A stretch of 64,000 bases of DNA from Panorpa germanica. Taxonomy: Eukaryota; Arthropoda; Insecta; Mecoptera; Panorpidae. Each line of letters starts with the position of its first letter. The first letter of the stretch is position 1. The stretch covers positions 12,773,331-12,837,330 of the forward strand of contig OY783210.1 of assembly GCA_963678705.1 (NCBI GenBank). The letters are read 5' to 3'. The translations under genes were made by a program, and so were the position numbers. This document shows positions 63,670 through 64,000 of this stretch, piece by piece. The notes beneath the pieces are model-generated. The model did no database searches, was not told the origin of the DNA, and was given only the letters and a program-made list of their open reading frames with translations.

Positions 63670-63757
63670 TTAAATCCATCTCTGGGAATCGACCCAATTC
63701 CAAGAATAGCTAAGTGTTAGTACATTTGACCTAACCACATCAGCCATCCGCAGGACG
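63670..63757 (-). repeat. tRNA-like SINE head
   Basis: On the minus strand an A-box-like TGGCTGATGTGG (63735-63746) is followed after about 40 nt by a B-box-like GGGTCGATTCCC (63684-63695). That is the split RNA polymerase III promoter spacing of tRNA-derived SINEs. A true tRNA fold is not evident, and the B box has one change from GGTTCGANTCC. The downstream SINE body would run toward the purine-rich tract at 63265-63575. Confidence 0.45.
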
Positions 63758-64000
63758 TTTCCACATATTACTTGTCGTTTGTTTTTAACATCTTTGTTAA
63801 ACTGTTATATGTCAAATAATTTCTATTTCGTGATAATTCATCCTAGAATCTGACATTGATTTGACGGACGCCATGATCTTGATACCCGTTTGTTGGTCGG
63901 TTGGTTATTACGTGCTCCAGCCGCCATATAAGCTTCACTTTATTCATAAATAATAACGATCCACATAATTGTATAACCGGACTAGGAGTTTACGATTCAT

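Noticed and set aside
63306..63720. Several overlapping frames of up to 115 codons at the right edge
   Set aside because: They follow from the pyrimidine/purine bias of the tract, lie on both strands, and have low-complexity Ser/Pro/Leu/Phe or Gly/Lys/Glu composition.

Overview
The window is AT-rich animal nuclear DNA, almost certainly from an insect. Nearly all of it is intronic or intergenic. The one gene that can be identified firmly is the receptor-type protein tyrosine phosphatase Lar (LAR/PTPRD/PTPRF/PTPRS family). Two consecutive + strand exons (38604-38735 and 40475-40633) together encode the complete first immunoglobulin domain. Both exons start and end in phase 1, have GT/AG borders and are visibly richer in GC than their surroundings. 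The predicted peptide is closest to arthropod Lar as I know the family. No further Ig, FN3 or phosphatase exon and no convincing signal-peptide exon was seen, so the flanking Lar introns are very long (more than 23 kb downstream within the window).

Layout. 1-38603: upstream DNA. It has a candidate promoter plus non-coding first exon near 6755-7041, a CpG-rich island near 17.9-18.1 kb, a codon-like block near 16.4-16.7 kb, and many decayed transposable elements. 38604-40633: the Ig1 exons and the 1.74 kb intron between them, over half of which is fragments of three unrelated repeats. 40634-64000: downstream Lar intron, with more of the same repeat families, a (TA)47 microsatellite, a well-preserved 752-bp inverted-repeat element flanked by TTAA, and a purine/pyrimidine tract beside a tRNA-like SINE head at the right end.

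Repeats make up the recognisable structure. By comparing the window with itself I found several multi-copy families, named A-H here for reference only: A (TIR CATTCCCACTCACTG, four copies), B (hAT-like, CAGGGG ends, two), C (TIR with CTAAACACA, five), D (ends GCTTGTGTCC, four), E (GCCGTCYGCACA ends, three), F (600 bp, two), G (ends at TAATCCGGTCAA, three) and H (TGACGTCA-containing, three). There are also 3' ends of a Jockey/I-type LINE (four), two degenerate mariner/Tc1-type elements and several single-copy MITE-like elements. A family D element sits inside a family G copy, and another G copy in the window supplies the empty site.

I found no CRISPR array, operon, rRNA or complete tRNA gene, as expected for a eukaryotic locus. 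Most short open frames have no ATG, are AT-driven or lie in repeats, and are not annotated as genes. All similarities were judged by eye; none was computed.
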